Positions 7,737 to 15,902 of a stretch of 30,255 bases of DNA are shown piece after piece (the stretch's first letter is position 1; every line of letters starts with the position of its first letter). The notes below the pieces were generated by a model, which made no database searches, was not told where the DNA came from, and saw only the letters and a program-made list of their open reading frames with translations. Source of the stretch: Lachnospiraceae bacterium (GTDB taxonomy: Bacteria; Bacillota; Clostridia; Lachnospirales; Lachnospiraceae); NCBI GenBank assembly GCA_900765975.1, contig CAAFTS010000135.1, positions 1-30,255 on the forward strand. Reading direction: 5' to 3'. Position numbers and translations under genes: made by a program.

Positions 7737-10700
7737 ATGAATTTTGCGCATTTACATGTCCATACAGAATACAGTCTTCTGGATGGATCTAATAAAATAA
7801 AAGAATATGTAGAACGGGTAAAAGAACTGGGAATGAACAGTGCAGCCATTACGGATCATGGTGTGATGTATGGCGTCATTGATTTCTATCGTGCGGCTCG
7901 TGCAGCCGGAATAAAGCCGATTCTTGGGTGCGAGGTATATGTCGCACCCAATTCCCGATTTGACCGGGAAATCAGCGGCGGTGAGGACCGATATTATCAT
8001 CTGGTTCTGCTTGCGGAAAATAATACCGGATATGCCAATCTCATGAAGATTGTGTCAAAGGGATTTGTAGAAGGGTATTATTACAAACCTCGTGTGGATA
8101 AGCAGGTCCTTCGGGAATACAGCGAGGGGATTATTGCGCTGAGTGCCTGTCTGGCAGGAGAGGTTCAGCGATATCTGACTAAGGGCTTGTATGAAGAGGC
8201 GAAAAAGGCAGCTTTGGAATACCGGGATATTTTTGGTGAAGAGAATTATTTCTTAGAGCTCCAGGATCATGGAATTCCGGAACAGGCATTGGTAAACCAG
8301 CGTCTGCTGCAGATGTCGGAAGAGCTTGGAATTGATCTTGTAGTAACCAATGATGTGCATTATACCTATGCAGAAGATGCGAAACCGCATGATATCCTGC
8401 TCTGTATTCAGACCGGCAAGAAGTTATCAGATGAAAACCGGATGCGTTATGAAGGCGGACAGTATTATGTAAAGTCTCCGGAAGAGATGGCGCGTCTGTT
8501 TCCGTATGCCCTGCAGGCATTGGATAATACACAGAGGATTGCAGACCGCTGTAATGTAGAGATTGAATTTGGTGTAACGAAACTGCCGAAGTACGAAGTG
8601 CCGGATGGGATGACTTCCTGGGAGTATCTGAATAAATTATGTTTCGAGGGACTCAGAAAACGATATGGAGAGCCGGGGCAGGAATTAAAAGACCGGCTGA
8701 CATACGAGTTGAATACGATCCATAATATGGGATATGTGGATTATTTTCTGATCGTTTGGGATTTTATTAACTATGCCAAGACCCATGGGATTGCAGTTGG
8801 GCCGGGGCGTGGTTCAGCAGCGGGAAGTATCGTATCGTATTGTTTGGAGATTACGAATATCGATCCGATCCGGTATCAATTGCTGTTTGAGCGTTTTCTT
8901 AATCCGGAGCGTGTGACGATGCCGGATATAGACGTGGATTTTTGTTATGAGAGACGGCAGGAAGTGATTGATTATGTTGTCCGGAAATACGGAAAAGACC
9001 GGGTGGTTCAGATTGTAACTTTTGGTACTCTGGCGGCAAGAGGAGTTATCCGGGATGTGGGGCGAGTAATGGATCTGCCTTATGCATTTGTGGATTCGAT
9101 TGCTAAGATGATACCGCAGGAGCTAAATATTACGATTGATAAGGCTTTGAAGATGAACCCGGAACTGCGGAAGACGTATGAAAGTGACGAGCAGGTGAAA
9201 TATCTGATTGATATGTCAAAGCGTTTGGAGGGACTGCCACGACATAGTTCTATGCATGCGGCTGGTGTAGTGATTAGTCAGAAGTCAGTGGATGAGTATG
9301 TACCTTTGTCACGTGCATCTGACGGTTCCATTACGACACAGTTTACGATGACAACGCTGGAAGAACTGGGCTTGCTGAAGATGGATTTTCTGGGGCTTCG
9401 TACATTGACTGTGATTCAGAATGCGGAGAAGATGGCGAAAAAGCGGACGCCTGATTTTGATATTGAGGCAATTGACTATGATGATAAAGCAGTATTGGAC
9501 TATATCGGAACAGGAAAAACAGATGGAATTTTCCAGATTGAAAGTGCGGGGATGAAGAGCTTTATGAAAGAGCTGAAACCGCATAGTTTAGAAGATATTA
9601 TCGCCGGAATTTCATTATATCGTCCGGGACCTATGGATTTTATTCCTCAGTATATCAAAGGAAAAAATGATGCCAGTTCGATTACGTATGACTGTCCTCA
9701 GTTAGAACCGATTTTAGCGCCTACGTATGGCTGTATTGTTTATCAGGAGCAGGTTATGCAGATTGTGCGTGATCTTGCAGGCTATACGCTGGGCAGAAGT
9801 GATCTTTTGCGGCGTGCTATGTCTAAGAAAAAAGCAGATGTGATGCAGAAAGAACGTCAGATTTTCGTGTATGGTGATGCAGAACAGGGAGTCCCGGGCT
9901 GTGTGAATAATGGTATCAGTGAAGCAACGGCAAATAAAATTTATGATGAAATGATAGATTTCGCAAAGTATGCGTTTAATAAATCTCATGCGGCGGCTTA
10001 TGCAGTTGTGGCGTATCAGACTGCATTTTTAAAATATTATTATCCGGTTGAATTTATGGCTGCACTGATGACATCTGTTATTGAAAATCCATCTAAAGTG
10101 GCAGAATATATTTATGCTTGTAGGCAGATGAATATTCAAATCCTTCCTCCGGACATCAATCGCGGAGTGGCAGATTTTTCAGTGGATGGGGGCAATATCC
10201 GGTATGGTCTGGCGGCGATTAAAAGTATCGGACGGCCGGTGATTGAGGCGATTGTGGCAGACCGAACAGAATTTGGACCATTTAAAAATCTGGAAGATTT
10301 TATTACAAGGATGTCAGTCAAAGAGGTTATGAATAAGCGAATCATTGAGAACTTTATCAAATCAGGAGCTTTGGACTGTCTGGGTGGAACCAGAAAGCAG
10401 TTTATGGCAATCTATCTTCAGATTTTGGAACATGTGAATCAAGAGAAGAAGTATGCCATGACCGGGCAAATGACGCTGTTCGATTTGGTGGATGATGAGC
10501 AAAAGAGTGAATTTGAGATTAAACTGCCAAATGTAGGGGAATATTCGAAGGAGAATAAGCTGGCTTTTGAAAAAGAAGTGCTTGGTATTTATATCAGCGG
10601 GCATCCACTGGAAGAATATGAGGAAAAGTGGCGGAGAAATATTTCAGCAACGACGGCAGACTTTCAGCCGGATGAAGAAACCGGTCGCGCAAAAGTGCAT

Positions 10701-11210
10701 GATGGTGTCAAAGAAATAATAGGCGGAATGATTACAGAACGGACTGTTAAGGCTACCAAGACGAATCAAATGATGGCATTTATTACAATAGAGGATTTGT
10801 TTGGAACAGTGGAAGTTGTTGTTTTTCCGAGAGATTATGAAAAGAATAGAGAGTATCTTGAAATCGATCAGAAAGTTTTTGTTAGAGGTCGTGTGTCTGA
10901 AGAGGATGAAAAAGCAAGCAAATTGATTTGTGAGAAAGTGATTCCTTTTGAGCAGACAAAAAAGGAATTATGGATACAGTTTCCGGATAAGGCCTCATAT
11001 TTAGAGAATGAACAGATTGTGTATGGATATTTGGCAGATTCTGAAGGGGATGATACAGTTGTTATTTATTGTCAGGCGGAACGGGCAGTGAAACGCCTTC
11101 CAAGAAATAAAAATATTCAAATCAACCCACAGGTTTTAAGCAGATTGATGAATCATTTTGGTGAAAAACGGGTAAAAGTAGTAGAAAAGACTATTGAAAA
11201 TAGAATATAA
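7737..11210 (+). CDS. dnaE: DNA polymerase III alpha subunit
   Basis: The 1157-residue replicative polymerase is of usual DnaE length. The N-terminal PHP domain begins with FAHLHVHTEYSLLDG and includes TDHGVMYGV. The palm carries Asp397 and Asp399 (PDIDVDF) and the third aspartate in KMDFLGLRTLT. Fingers and HhH regions follow, with the typical SLYRPGPMDFIPQYI segment. An internal beta-clamp-binding motif is visible at Gln911 (QMTLFDL), and the OB-fold lies near residues 985-1075 (IIGGMITERTVKATKTNQMM). It synthesises DNA at the fork; Firmicutes normally also have PolC, which is not in this window, so the DnaE role here may be primer extension. The start ATG follows GAGGTAAAAG. Confidence 0.98.
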   Translation: MNFAHLHVHTEYSLLDGSNKIKEYVERVKELGMNSAAITDHGVMYGVIDFYRAARAAGIKPILGCEVYVAPNSRFDREISGGEDRYYHLVLLAENNTGYANLMKIVSKGFVEGYYYKPRVDKQVLREYSEGIIALSACLAGEVQRYLTKGLYEEAKKAALEYRDIFGEENYFLELQDHGIPEQALVNQRLLQMSEELGIDLVVTNDVHYTYAEDAKPHDILLCIQTGKKLSDENRMRYEGGQYYVKSPEEMARLFPYALQALDNTQRIADRCNVEIEFGVTKLPKYEVPDGMTSWEYLNKLCFEGLRKRYGEPGQELKDRLTYELNTIHNMGYVDYFLIVWDFINYAKTHGIAVGPGRGSAAGSIVSYCLEITNIDPIRYQLLFERFLNPERVTMPDIDVDFCYERRQEVIDYVVRKYGKDRVVQIVTFGTLAARGVIRDVGRVMDLPYAFVDSIAKMIPQELNITIDKALKMNPELRKTYESDEQVKYLIDMSKRLEGLPRHSSMHAAGVVISQKSVDEYVPLSRASDGSITTQFTMTTLEELGLLKMDFLGLRTLTVIQNAEKMAKKRTPDFDIEAIDYDDKAVLDYIGTGKTDGIFQIESAGMKSFMKELKPHSLEDIIAGISLYRPGPMDFIPQYIKGKNDASSITYDCPQLEPILAPTYGCIVYQEQVMQIVRDLAGYTLGRSDLLRRAMSKKKADVMQKERQIFVYGDAEQGVPGCVNNGISEATANKIYDEMIDFAKYAFNKSHAAAYAVVAYQTAFLKYYYPVEFMAALMTSVIENPSKVAEYIYACRQMNIQILPPDINRGVADFSVDGGNIRYGLAAIKSIGRPVIEAIVADRTEFGPFKNLEDFITRMSVKEVMNKRIIENFIKSGALDCLGGTRKQFMAIYLQILEHVNQEKKYAMTGQMTLFDLVDDEQKSEFEIKLPNVGEYSKENKLAFEKEVLGIYISGHPLEEYEEKWRRNISATTADFQPDEETGRAKVHDGVKEIIGGMITERTVKATKTNQMMAFITIEDLFGTVEVVVFPRDYEKNREYLEIDQKVFVRGRVSEEDEKASKLICEKVIPFEQTKKELWIQFPDKASYLENEQIVYGYLADSEGDDTVVIYCQAERAVKRLPRNKNIQINPQVLSRLMNHFGEKRVKVVEKTIENRI

Positions 11211-11222
11211 ATGTTATAGAAT
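11194..11222 (+). promoter_or_regulatory. Likely promoter of pfkA, inside the end of dnaE
   Basis: TTGAAA (11194-11199) lies 17 bases before TAGAAT (11217-11222). The -35 lies in the last codons of dnaE and the -10 just after the stop. No terminator separates dnaE and pfkA, so pfkA could be read both from here and by read-through. Confidence 0.45.
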
Positions 11223-11288
11223 AAAGCCAGAGTGTTAAAAAAAAGACAAAAGAAACAAATGGAATGATATAAGAAAGGCGGTAGCAAC

Positions 11289-12308
11289 ATGGCAGAGGCA
11301 AAAGAGAATAATAAGAAAATCATGTTGGATGAAATTGAAGACAGAATTCGTACTATCGGTGTACTTACAAGTGGTGGAGATGCTCCGGGAATGAATGCTG
11401 CAATTCGCGCGGTTGTGAGAACAGCATTATCTAAAGGATTGAAAGTACGTGGAATTAGAAGAGGATTTCATGGATTATTAAAAGAGGAAATTATTGATTT
11501 GTCTGCACGTGATGTATCAGATACGATTCAGCGTGGAGGTACTATTCTTCAGACAGCTCGTTGCCAGGCAATGCGCACAGAAGAAGGTCAGCAGAAAGCG
11601 GCTGCAATCTGTAAAAAATATGGAATTGACGGCTTGGTTGTAATCGGTGGAGATGGATCTTTTGCCGGAGCTCAGAAGCTGGCAAATCTCGGAGTAAAGA
11701 CAATTGGAATTCCGGGAACCATTGACCTTGATATTGCATGTACAGATTATACAATTGGATTTGATACAGCAGTAAATACTGCAATGGAAGCAATCGATAA
11801 AATTCGTGATACGTCAACATCACATGAAAGATGCAGTATCATTGAGGTTATGGGTCGTGATGCAGGATATCTGGCGTTGTGGTGCGGTATTGCAAATGGT
11901 GCAGAGCGTATCCTGATGCCGGAAGAAAGTGACTATGATGAGAAAGAACTTATTCAGGATATTCTTGAGAATAAGAAACGCGGTAAAAAGAATTACATCA
12001 TTATCAATGCAGAAGGAATCGGTGATTCTCTGAATATGGCGAAGAGAATCGAGGAAGCAACCGGAATCGAGACAAGAGCGTCTATTATCGGTCATATGCA
12101 GCGTGGAGGAAGTCCTACATGTAAGGATCGTGTATATGCTTCTACAATGGGTGCGATGGCTGTAGAATTGTTATTGCAAGGAAAGACAAATCGTGTTGTA
12201 GGATATCAGCGTGGTCAGTTTGTTGATTTTGATATCAATGAAGCTCTTTCTATGAAGAAAAGTATTTCAGCATATCAGTATGAGATTGCAAAGATTCTTG
12301 CACTGTAA
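11289..12308 (+). CDS. pfkA: ATP-dependent 6-phosphofructokinase
   Basis: The 339-residue enzyme phosphorylates fructose-6-phosphate to fructose-1,6-bisphosphate. The ATP loop TSGGDAPGMNAA is near residue 28, after an N-terminal extension of about 19 residues beyond E. coli PfkA. Gly123 in GGDGS marks ATP rather than pyrophosphate as donor. The catalytic TIDxD is present with Thr144, Asp146 and Asp148, but residue 147 is Leu instead of the usual Asn. Other family motifs are MGRDAGYLALW and HMQRGGSPTCKDR. The start ATG follows AAAGGCGG. It consumes the fructose-6-phosphate that the nagA/nagB products downstream would make, although it lies in its own unit. Confidence 0.96.
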   Translation: MAEAKENNKKIMLDEIEDRIRTIGVLTSGGDAPGMNAAIRAVVRTALSKGLKVRGIRRGFHGLLKEEIIDLSARDVSDTIQRGGTILQTARCQAMRTEEGQQKAAAICKKYGIDGLVVIGGDGSFAGAQKLANLGVKTIGIPGTIDLDIACTDYTIGFDTAVNTAMEAIDKIRDTSTSHERCSIIEVMGRDAGYLALWCGIANGAERILMPEESDYDEKELIQDILENKKRGKKNYIIINAEGIGDSLNMAKRIEEATGIETRASIIGHMQRGGSPTCKDRVYASTMGAMAVELLLQGKTNRVVGYQRGQFVDFDINEALSMKKSISAYQYEIAKILAL

Positions 12309-12313
12309 TTATT

Positions 12314-12342
12314 TTGTATATAGTGAATAAGTATGATATAAT
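12314..12342 (+). promoter_or_regulatory. Strong extended -10 promoter of murI
   Basis: TTGTAT (12314-12319), a 17-base spacer and a consensus TATAAT (12337-12342) preceded by TG at 12334-12335 form an extended -10 promoter. The start point would be near 12349, inside the inverted repeat 12343-12374. Confidence 0.75.
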
Positions 12343-12374
12343 ATATAAGCGTCTGTTTTGGCAGACGCTTATAT
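12343..12374. repeat. Perfect 13-bp inverted repeat at the murI transcript start
   Basis: ATATAAGCGTCTG (12343-12355) and CAGACGCTTATAT (12362-12374) are exact complements with a 6-base loop TTTTGG. No T-run follows on the plus strand, so it is a poor terminator for pfkA. It begins right after the -10, so the mRNA would carry a hairpin at its extreme 5' end, or the DNA could be an operator. Confidence 0.7.
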
Positions 12375-12441
12375 CAGTATAAGGGAGGATTCCCGCTTCT
12401 GAAAATGATATGAATGATGAGAAAGAAAGGGAATATTAAGG

Positions 12442-13263
12442 ATGGAAAATAAAAGGACGGCACCGATTGGAGTGTTTGATTCAGGAGTCGGCGGGCTGAC
12501 AGTCGTTCGGGAGATTATCCGACAACTGCCGGATGAGAATATTGTATATTTCGGAGATACGGCGCGGGTTCCGTATGGAAGTAAGTCTAAAAATACCATT
12601 ATTCGTTTTTCAGAGCAGATCATTCGTTTTCTGAAGACAAAGCAAGTGAAGGCAATTGTAATCGCGTGTAATACAGCCAGTGCGCTTGCATTGGACGCAG
12701 TGCGCGATGAATTTGATGTACCGATCCTGGGCGTGGTTATTCCGGGAGCAAGGGCGGCCGTAGAGGCAACCACAAATGGAAAGGTTGGGGTTGTTGGTAC
12801 TGAAGCAACGGTGCAAAGTGGTATGTATACAAAAGTGATTCAGGAAATGAATCCGGAAATTGAAGTGATTGAAAAGGCCTGTCCATTATTTGTTCCGCTG
12901 GTGGAAGAAGGATTCAAGGAACATCATGTGACTCAGGAAGTGATTGATTATTATCTGGATTCTATGAAGAAGACGGATATTGACGCTATGATTCTGGGAT
13001 GTACACATTATCCTCTTTTGCGTTCGAAGATTCGAGCATATATGGGAGAGAAGATTCAGATAGTCAATCCAGCGTATGAGACAGCTATGGATTTACGGAA
13101 ACTTTTAATAGAAAAGGATATGGAGAATGACGGTACGGCTACAGCCGTCAGCCGGTATGAATTTTTTGTCAGTGATGCGGCGGAGAAGTTTCGGAAGTTT
13201 GCAAATACAGTCATGCCATTTGACGTACCGGAAACCAATGTTGTGAATATAGAGGAATACTAA
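12442..13263 (+). CDS. murI: Glutamate racemase
   Basis: The 273-residue cytoplasmic enzyme converts L-glutamate to D-glutamate for peptidoglycan. It has the N-terminal PIGVFDSGVGGLTV, the YFGDTARVPYG motif, and the two catalytic cysteines Cys76 (ACNTAS) and Cys187 (GCTHYPLL). Length fits the family. The ATG lies about 10 bases after GGGAATATTAAGG, which is a weak ribosome site. The DUF1934 gene starts two bases after its stop, so the two form an operon behind the promoter at 12314. It can also be called racE; it is distinguished from aspartate racemase by the cysteine contexts. Confidence 0.96.
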   Translation: MENKRTAPIGVFDSGVGGLTVVREIIRQLPDENIVYFGDTARVPYGSKSKNTIIRFSEQIIRFLKTKQVKAIVIACNTASALALDAVRDEFDVPILGVVIPGARAAVEATTNGKVGVVGTEATVQSGMYTKVIQEMNPEIEVIEKACPLFVPLVEEGFKEHHVTQEVIDYYLDSMKKTDIDAMILGCTHYPLLRSKIRAYMGEKIQIVNPAYETAMDLRKLLIEKDMENDGTATAVSRYEFFVSDAAEKFRKFANTVMPFDVPETNVVNIEEY

Positions 13264-13265
13264 AA

Positions 13266-13706
13266 ATGACGAAAGAGGTATTGGTGCATATTACCGGCCT
13301 GCATTTGGAAGCAGGTAAGGATGTGTCGGAAAATAAAGAAACAGAAACCATTGAAGTGGTTGTTCCGGGAAACTATTATTTAAAAAACGGGAAAAAATAT
13401 ATTTTATATGAGGAAATTGAAGAAGACGGCAGAATTACGAAGAATCAGGTAAAAGTGTTTGAAGACGGTCGTGTGGAGATACGCAAAAGTGGCGTACTAA
13501 ATACCCAGATGATTTTTGAAACCGGAAAACGAAATCAGTCAAATTATCAGACGCCGTTCGGCGTGCTGCCGGTGACGTTAGATACAAGAGTCATTGATGT
13601 GACGGAAAGTGAGCAAAAGTTTTGCGTGGAAATAGATTATAGTCTGGAAGTACAGGAAAAACCGGTATCAGACTGCAGGATTGAAATTTGTATTACAGAG
13701 AGATAG
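13266..13706 (+). CDS. DUF1934 beta-barrel family protein (YwiB-like)
   Basis: A 146-residue protein with strand-rich sequence, including the features typical of DUF1934: EVVVPGNYYLKNGKKYILYEE, a central FEDGRVEIRKSG and QSNYQTPFGVLPVTL. Family structures are lipocalin-like closed barrels, but no ligand or reaction is established, so the function is unknown. No signal peptide or membrane helix is present, so it is cytoplasmic. It is two bases downstream of murI and probably translated by coupling. The same neighbour relation with cell-wall genes occurs elsewhere in Firmicutes. Confidence 0.85.
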   Translation: MTKEVLVHITGLHLEAGKDVSENKETETIEVVVPGNYYLKNGKKYILYEEIEEDGRITKNQVKVFEDGRVEIRKSGVLNTQMIFETGKRNQSNYQTPFGVLPVTLDTRVIDVTESEQKFCVEIDYSLEVQEKPVSDCRIEICITER

Positions 13707-13730
13707 AGATACAGGCTTCGGCTTTGGGGC

Positions 13731-13759
13731 TTGACAACCTGACAAGCGAAACGTATGCT
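13731..13759 (+). promoter_or_regulatory. Promoter of nagB-nagA
   Basis: A consensus TTGACA (13731-13736) is 17 bases before TATGCT (13754-13759). It lies in the gap between the DUF1934 gene and nagB. Confidence 0.65.
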
Positions 13760-13769
13760 AATAATAGCA
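13756..13769. promoter_or_regulatory. Candidate operator over the nagB -10/start
   Basis: TGCTA (13756-13760) and TAGCA (13765-13769) are inverted around ATAA. The site overlaps the -10 and the expected transcription start, where a repressor would act. It does not obviously match the known NagR dre or a CcpA cre site as I remember them, and no regulator is assigned. Confidence 0.35.
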
Positions 13770-13792
13770 AAATCTTTTAGGAGGTAAAAGTG

Positions 13793-14524
13793 ATGAGAAT
13801 TATTGTGGCAAAGGATTATAAGGACATGAGCAGAAAGGCGGCAAATATTATTTCTGCACAGATTATTACAAAGCCTAATTGTGTACTGGGATTGGCAACA
13901 GGGTCTTCTCCGATTGGTACATATGATCAGCTGGTAGAGTGGTATGAAAAAGGAGATCTGGATTTTTCACAGGTATCTTCTGTAAATCTTGATGAGTATC
14001 GTGGATTGAATCACGATCACGATCAGAGTTATTACTATTTTATGCATGAGCATTTGTTTGACCGGGTCAATATCAATCCTGCAAATACAAATGTGCCGGA
14101 TGGAACTGAACCGGATGCAGAGAAAGAGTGCAGAAGATATGAGGAGCTGATTGCTTCTTATGGTGGAGTTGACCTTCAGCTTTTAGGACTTGGACACAAT
14201 GGCCATATTGGTTTCAATGAACCGGCACCGGCATTTGACAAAGAAACACACTGCGTAGATCTGACAGAGAGTACGATCGAAGCGAATAAGAGATTTTTTG
14301 CATCAGCAGATGACGTTCCGAGACAGGCATATACAATGGGAATCGGTACAATCATGAAAGCAAAGAAGATTCTGGTTGTTGTAAGTGGTGAAGACAAGGC
14401 TGAAATCGTAGCAAAAGCATTTTGTGGGGATGTAACACCGGAAGTTCCGGCTTCTATTTTGCAGTTCCATCCAGATGTGACTGTTGTAGTGGATGAGGCG
14501 GCAGCATCCAAACTTCCAAGATAA
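13793..14524 (+). CDS. nagB: Glucosamine-6-phosphate deaminase
   Basis: The 243-residue enzyme converts glucosamine-6-phosphate to fructose-6-phosphate plus ammonia. It has LGLATGSSPIGTYDQL, the SVNLDEYRGL segment carrying the catalytic Asp, and GLGHNGHIGFNEPAP with the catalytic His and Glu. It belongs to the shorter Gram-positive type and lacks the C-terminal allosteric extension of E. coli NagB. The ATG at 13793, 8 bases after AGGAGG, is preferred to the GTG just before it, which is only 5 bases away. The gene is followed after 13 bases by nagA. Confidence 0.96.
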   Translation: MRIIVAKDYKDMSRKAANIISAQIITKPNCVLGLATGSSPIGTYDQLVEWYEKGDLDFSQVSSVNLDEYRGLNHDHDQSYYYFMHEHLFDRVNINPANTNVPDGTEPDAEKECRRYEELIASYGGVDLQLLGLGHNGHIGFNEPAPAFDKETHCVDLTESTIEANKRFFASADDVPRQAYTMGIGTIMKAKKILVVVSGEDKAEIVAKAFCGDVTPEVPASILQFHPDVTVVVDEAAASKLPR

Positions 14525-14537
14525 GAGGGTGTCGTAT

Positions 14538-15665
14538 ATGATTATTAAAAATATAAAGATTTTTGGCGAAGATAAGTGTTTTACTCCTGGAGCTATTGAG
14601 ATTAAGGATGGCAAGTTTGTGGCAATCGGAGAGAATCTTGCAGACGATACGGAAGAGGTATTCGATGGTAAAGGATGTTTTGCAATTCCAGGACTGGTAG
14701 ACGTTCATTTTCACGGATGCGTCGGCGATGATTTCTGTGATGCAACACCGGAAGCGATTGCACATATTGCAGAACATGAGGCAGCTGTCGGTGTTACCTC
14801 TATTTGTCCGGCAACTATGACTCTTTCGGAAGAGGATCTGCATCGGATTATGAAAAATGGCGGAGACTATAAAGGGAAAAAGGGTGCGAAACTGGTCGGA
14901 ATTAATATGGAAGGTCCGTTTATCAGTTCAAAGAAAAAAGGCGCTCAAGCGGGCACTCACATTCGCGCATGTGATGTGGAACTTTTCCATGATTTGCAGA
15001 AAGATGCCAATGGTTTGATCAAGATTGTGGATATTGCTCCGGAAAATGATGGAGCAATGGAGTTTATTGACGCAGTGAAGGATGAAGTGGCAGTATCAAT
15101 TGCACACACAACAGCAGATTATGATACAGCAGCAGAAGCGTTTGCCAGAGGCGCACGTCATGTGACACATTTGTACAATGCAATGCCGCCGTTGAATCAT
15201 AGAGATCCGGGTGTGATTGGAGCAGCAAGAGATGCAGAACAGTGCCGCGTAGAATTGATCTGTGATGGTGTGCATATCCATCCGTCTGTTGTGCGTGCAA
15301 CATTTGAGATGTTTGGTCCGGAGAGAATAATTTTGATTAGTGACAGCATGCGTGCGACTGGTCTGACAGATGGTCAGTATACACTTGGTGGGCAGGATGT
15401 TTTTGTAAAAGGACCAAAGGCAACTTTGGCGGACGGAACAATTGCAGGTTCTGCAACAGATTTGATGGGCTGTTTGAGAGTCGCAGTAAAGGAAATGGGA
15501 ATTTCGCTGGAAGATGCGATTGCTTGTGCAAGCATGAATCCGGCAAAGGAAATCGGTATTTACGATACCTGTGGAAGTATTACTGTAGGAAAAGCGGCCG
15601 ACTTGGTACTGCTGGATGAGGAGCTGTGCGTAAAAGCAGTGTTCGTTGATGGATGCAGACAATAA
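14538..15665 (+). CDS. nagA: N-acetylglucosamine-6-phosphate deacetylase
   Basis: A 375-residue amidohydrolase that removes acetate from GlcNAc-6-phosphate. The metal ligands are His57 and His59 (VHFHG), Glu in NMEGPF, His in SIAHTTADY and HLYNAM, and Asp in LISDSMRATG. The presence of HxH suggests the two-metal form seen in B. subtilis rather than the E. coli one-metal form. The start is the ATG after AGAGGGTG; a longer frame from 14493 runs back into nagB and is not used. With nagB it forms the GlcNAc catabolic pair, placed just before the PTS genes. Confidence 0.96.
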   Translation: MIIKNIKIFGEDKCFTPGAIEIKDGKFVAIGENLADDTEEVFDGKGCFAIPGLVDVHFHGCVGDDFCDATPEAIAHIAEHEAAVGVTSICPATMTLSEEDLHRIMKNGGDYKGKKGAKLVGINMEGPFISSKKKGAQAGTHIRACDVELFHDLQKDANGLIKIVDIAPENDGAMEFIDAVKDEVAVSIAHTTADYDTAAEAFARGARHVTHLYNAMPPLNHRDPGVIGAARDAEQCRVELICDGVHIHPSVVRATFEMFGPERIILISDSMRATGLTDGQYTLGGQDVFVKGPKATLADGTIAGSATDLMGCLRVAVKEMGISLEDAIACASMNPAKEIGIYDTCGSITVGKAADLVLLDEELCVKAVFVDGCRQ

Positions 15666-15726
15666 AAGAACGATATTGAGTTATAAATAAAGTATAAACA
15701 ATATTACCAAAAAATAAATTCCATGG

Positions 15727-15755
15727 TTGACTTCTGTTGTGGAATTTGTTATAGT
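15727..15755 (+). promoter_or_regulatory. Extended -10 promoter of the antiterminator-PTS operon
   Basis: TTGACT (15727-15732), a 17-base spacer and TATAGT (15750-15755) with TG one base upstream. Transcription would start near 15762, so the leader would contain the RAT hairpin and terminator. Confidence 0.65.
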
Positions 15756-15778
15756 TAGTGTAGTAATTAAAAAACGTT

Positions 15779-15806
15779 GGATTGTTACTGCACGGCAGGC
15801 AAAACC
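15779..15806 (+). promoter_or_regulatory. RAT (ribonucleic antiterminator) sequence
   Basis: The 28-base element opens GGATTGTTACTG and closes GCAGGCAAAACC, matching the RAT consensus bound by BglG/LicT/GlcT proteins as I know it. Its last six bases are also the beginning of the terminator stem, so protein binding and terminator formation exclude each other. It lies 97 bases upstream of the antiterminator gene. Confidence 0.9.
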
Positions 15807-15856
15807 AGTTTTTATAGGCAAGGTGCATTCCGGGCTTATGGATACTGGTTTTTTTT
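15801..15856 (+). terminator. Conditional leader terminator overlapping the RAT
   Basis: AAAACCAGT (15801-15809) pairs with ACTGGTTTT (15844-15852), with a second stem of ATAGGC with GCTTAT further inside, and T residues continue to 15856. It would stop transcription when the antiterminator protein is not bound to the RAT. Confidence 0.88.
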
Positions 15857-15902
15857 ACCTTATTGTGGGTCTGCCACCTGGCGAAAAGGAACAAGGATAT
15901 TT

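Noticed and set aside
12343..12374. Terminator of pfkA
   Set aside because: The stem is perfect but has no T-run on either strand after it, and it follows directly on a strong promoter; it was listed as an inverted repeat instead.
15096..15662. Antisense 188-residue reading frame opposite nagA
   Set aside because: It has no ribosome site or recognisable motif and is rich in Cys/His/Ser as expected from the reverse of a coding frame.
15777..15902. N-terminal extension of the antiterminator protein
   Set aside because: It would read through the RAT and terminator, has no family similarity and has no ribosome site; the ATG at 15903 starts the conserved CAT domain.
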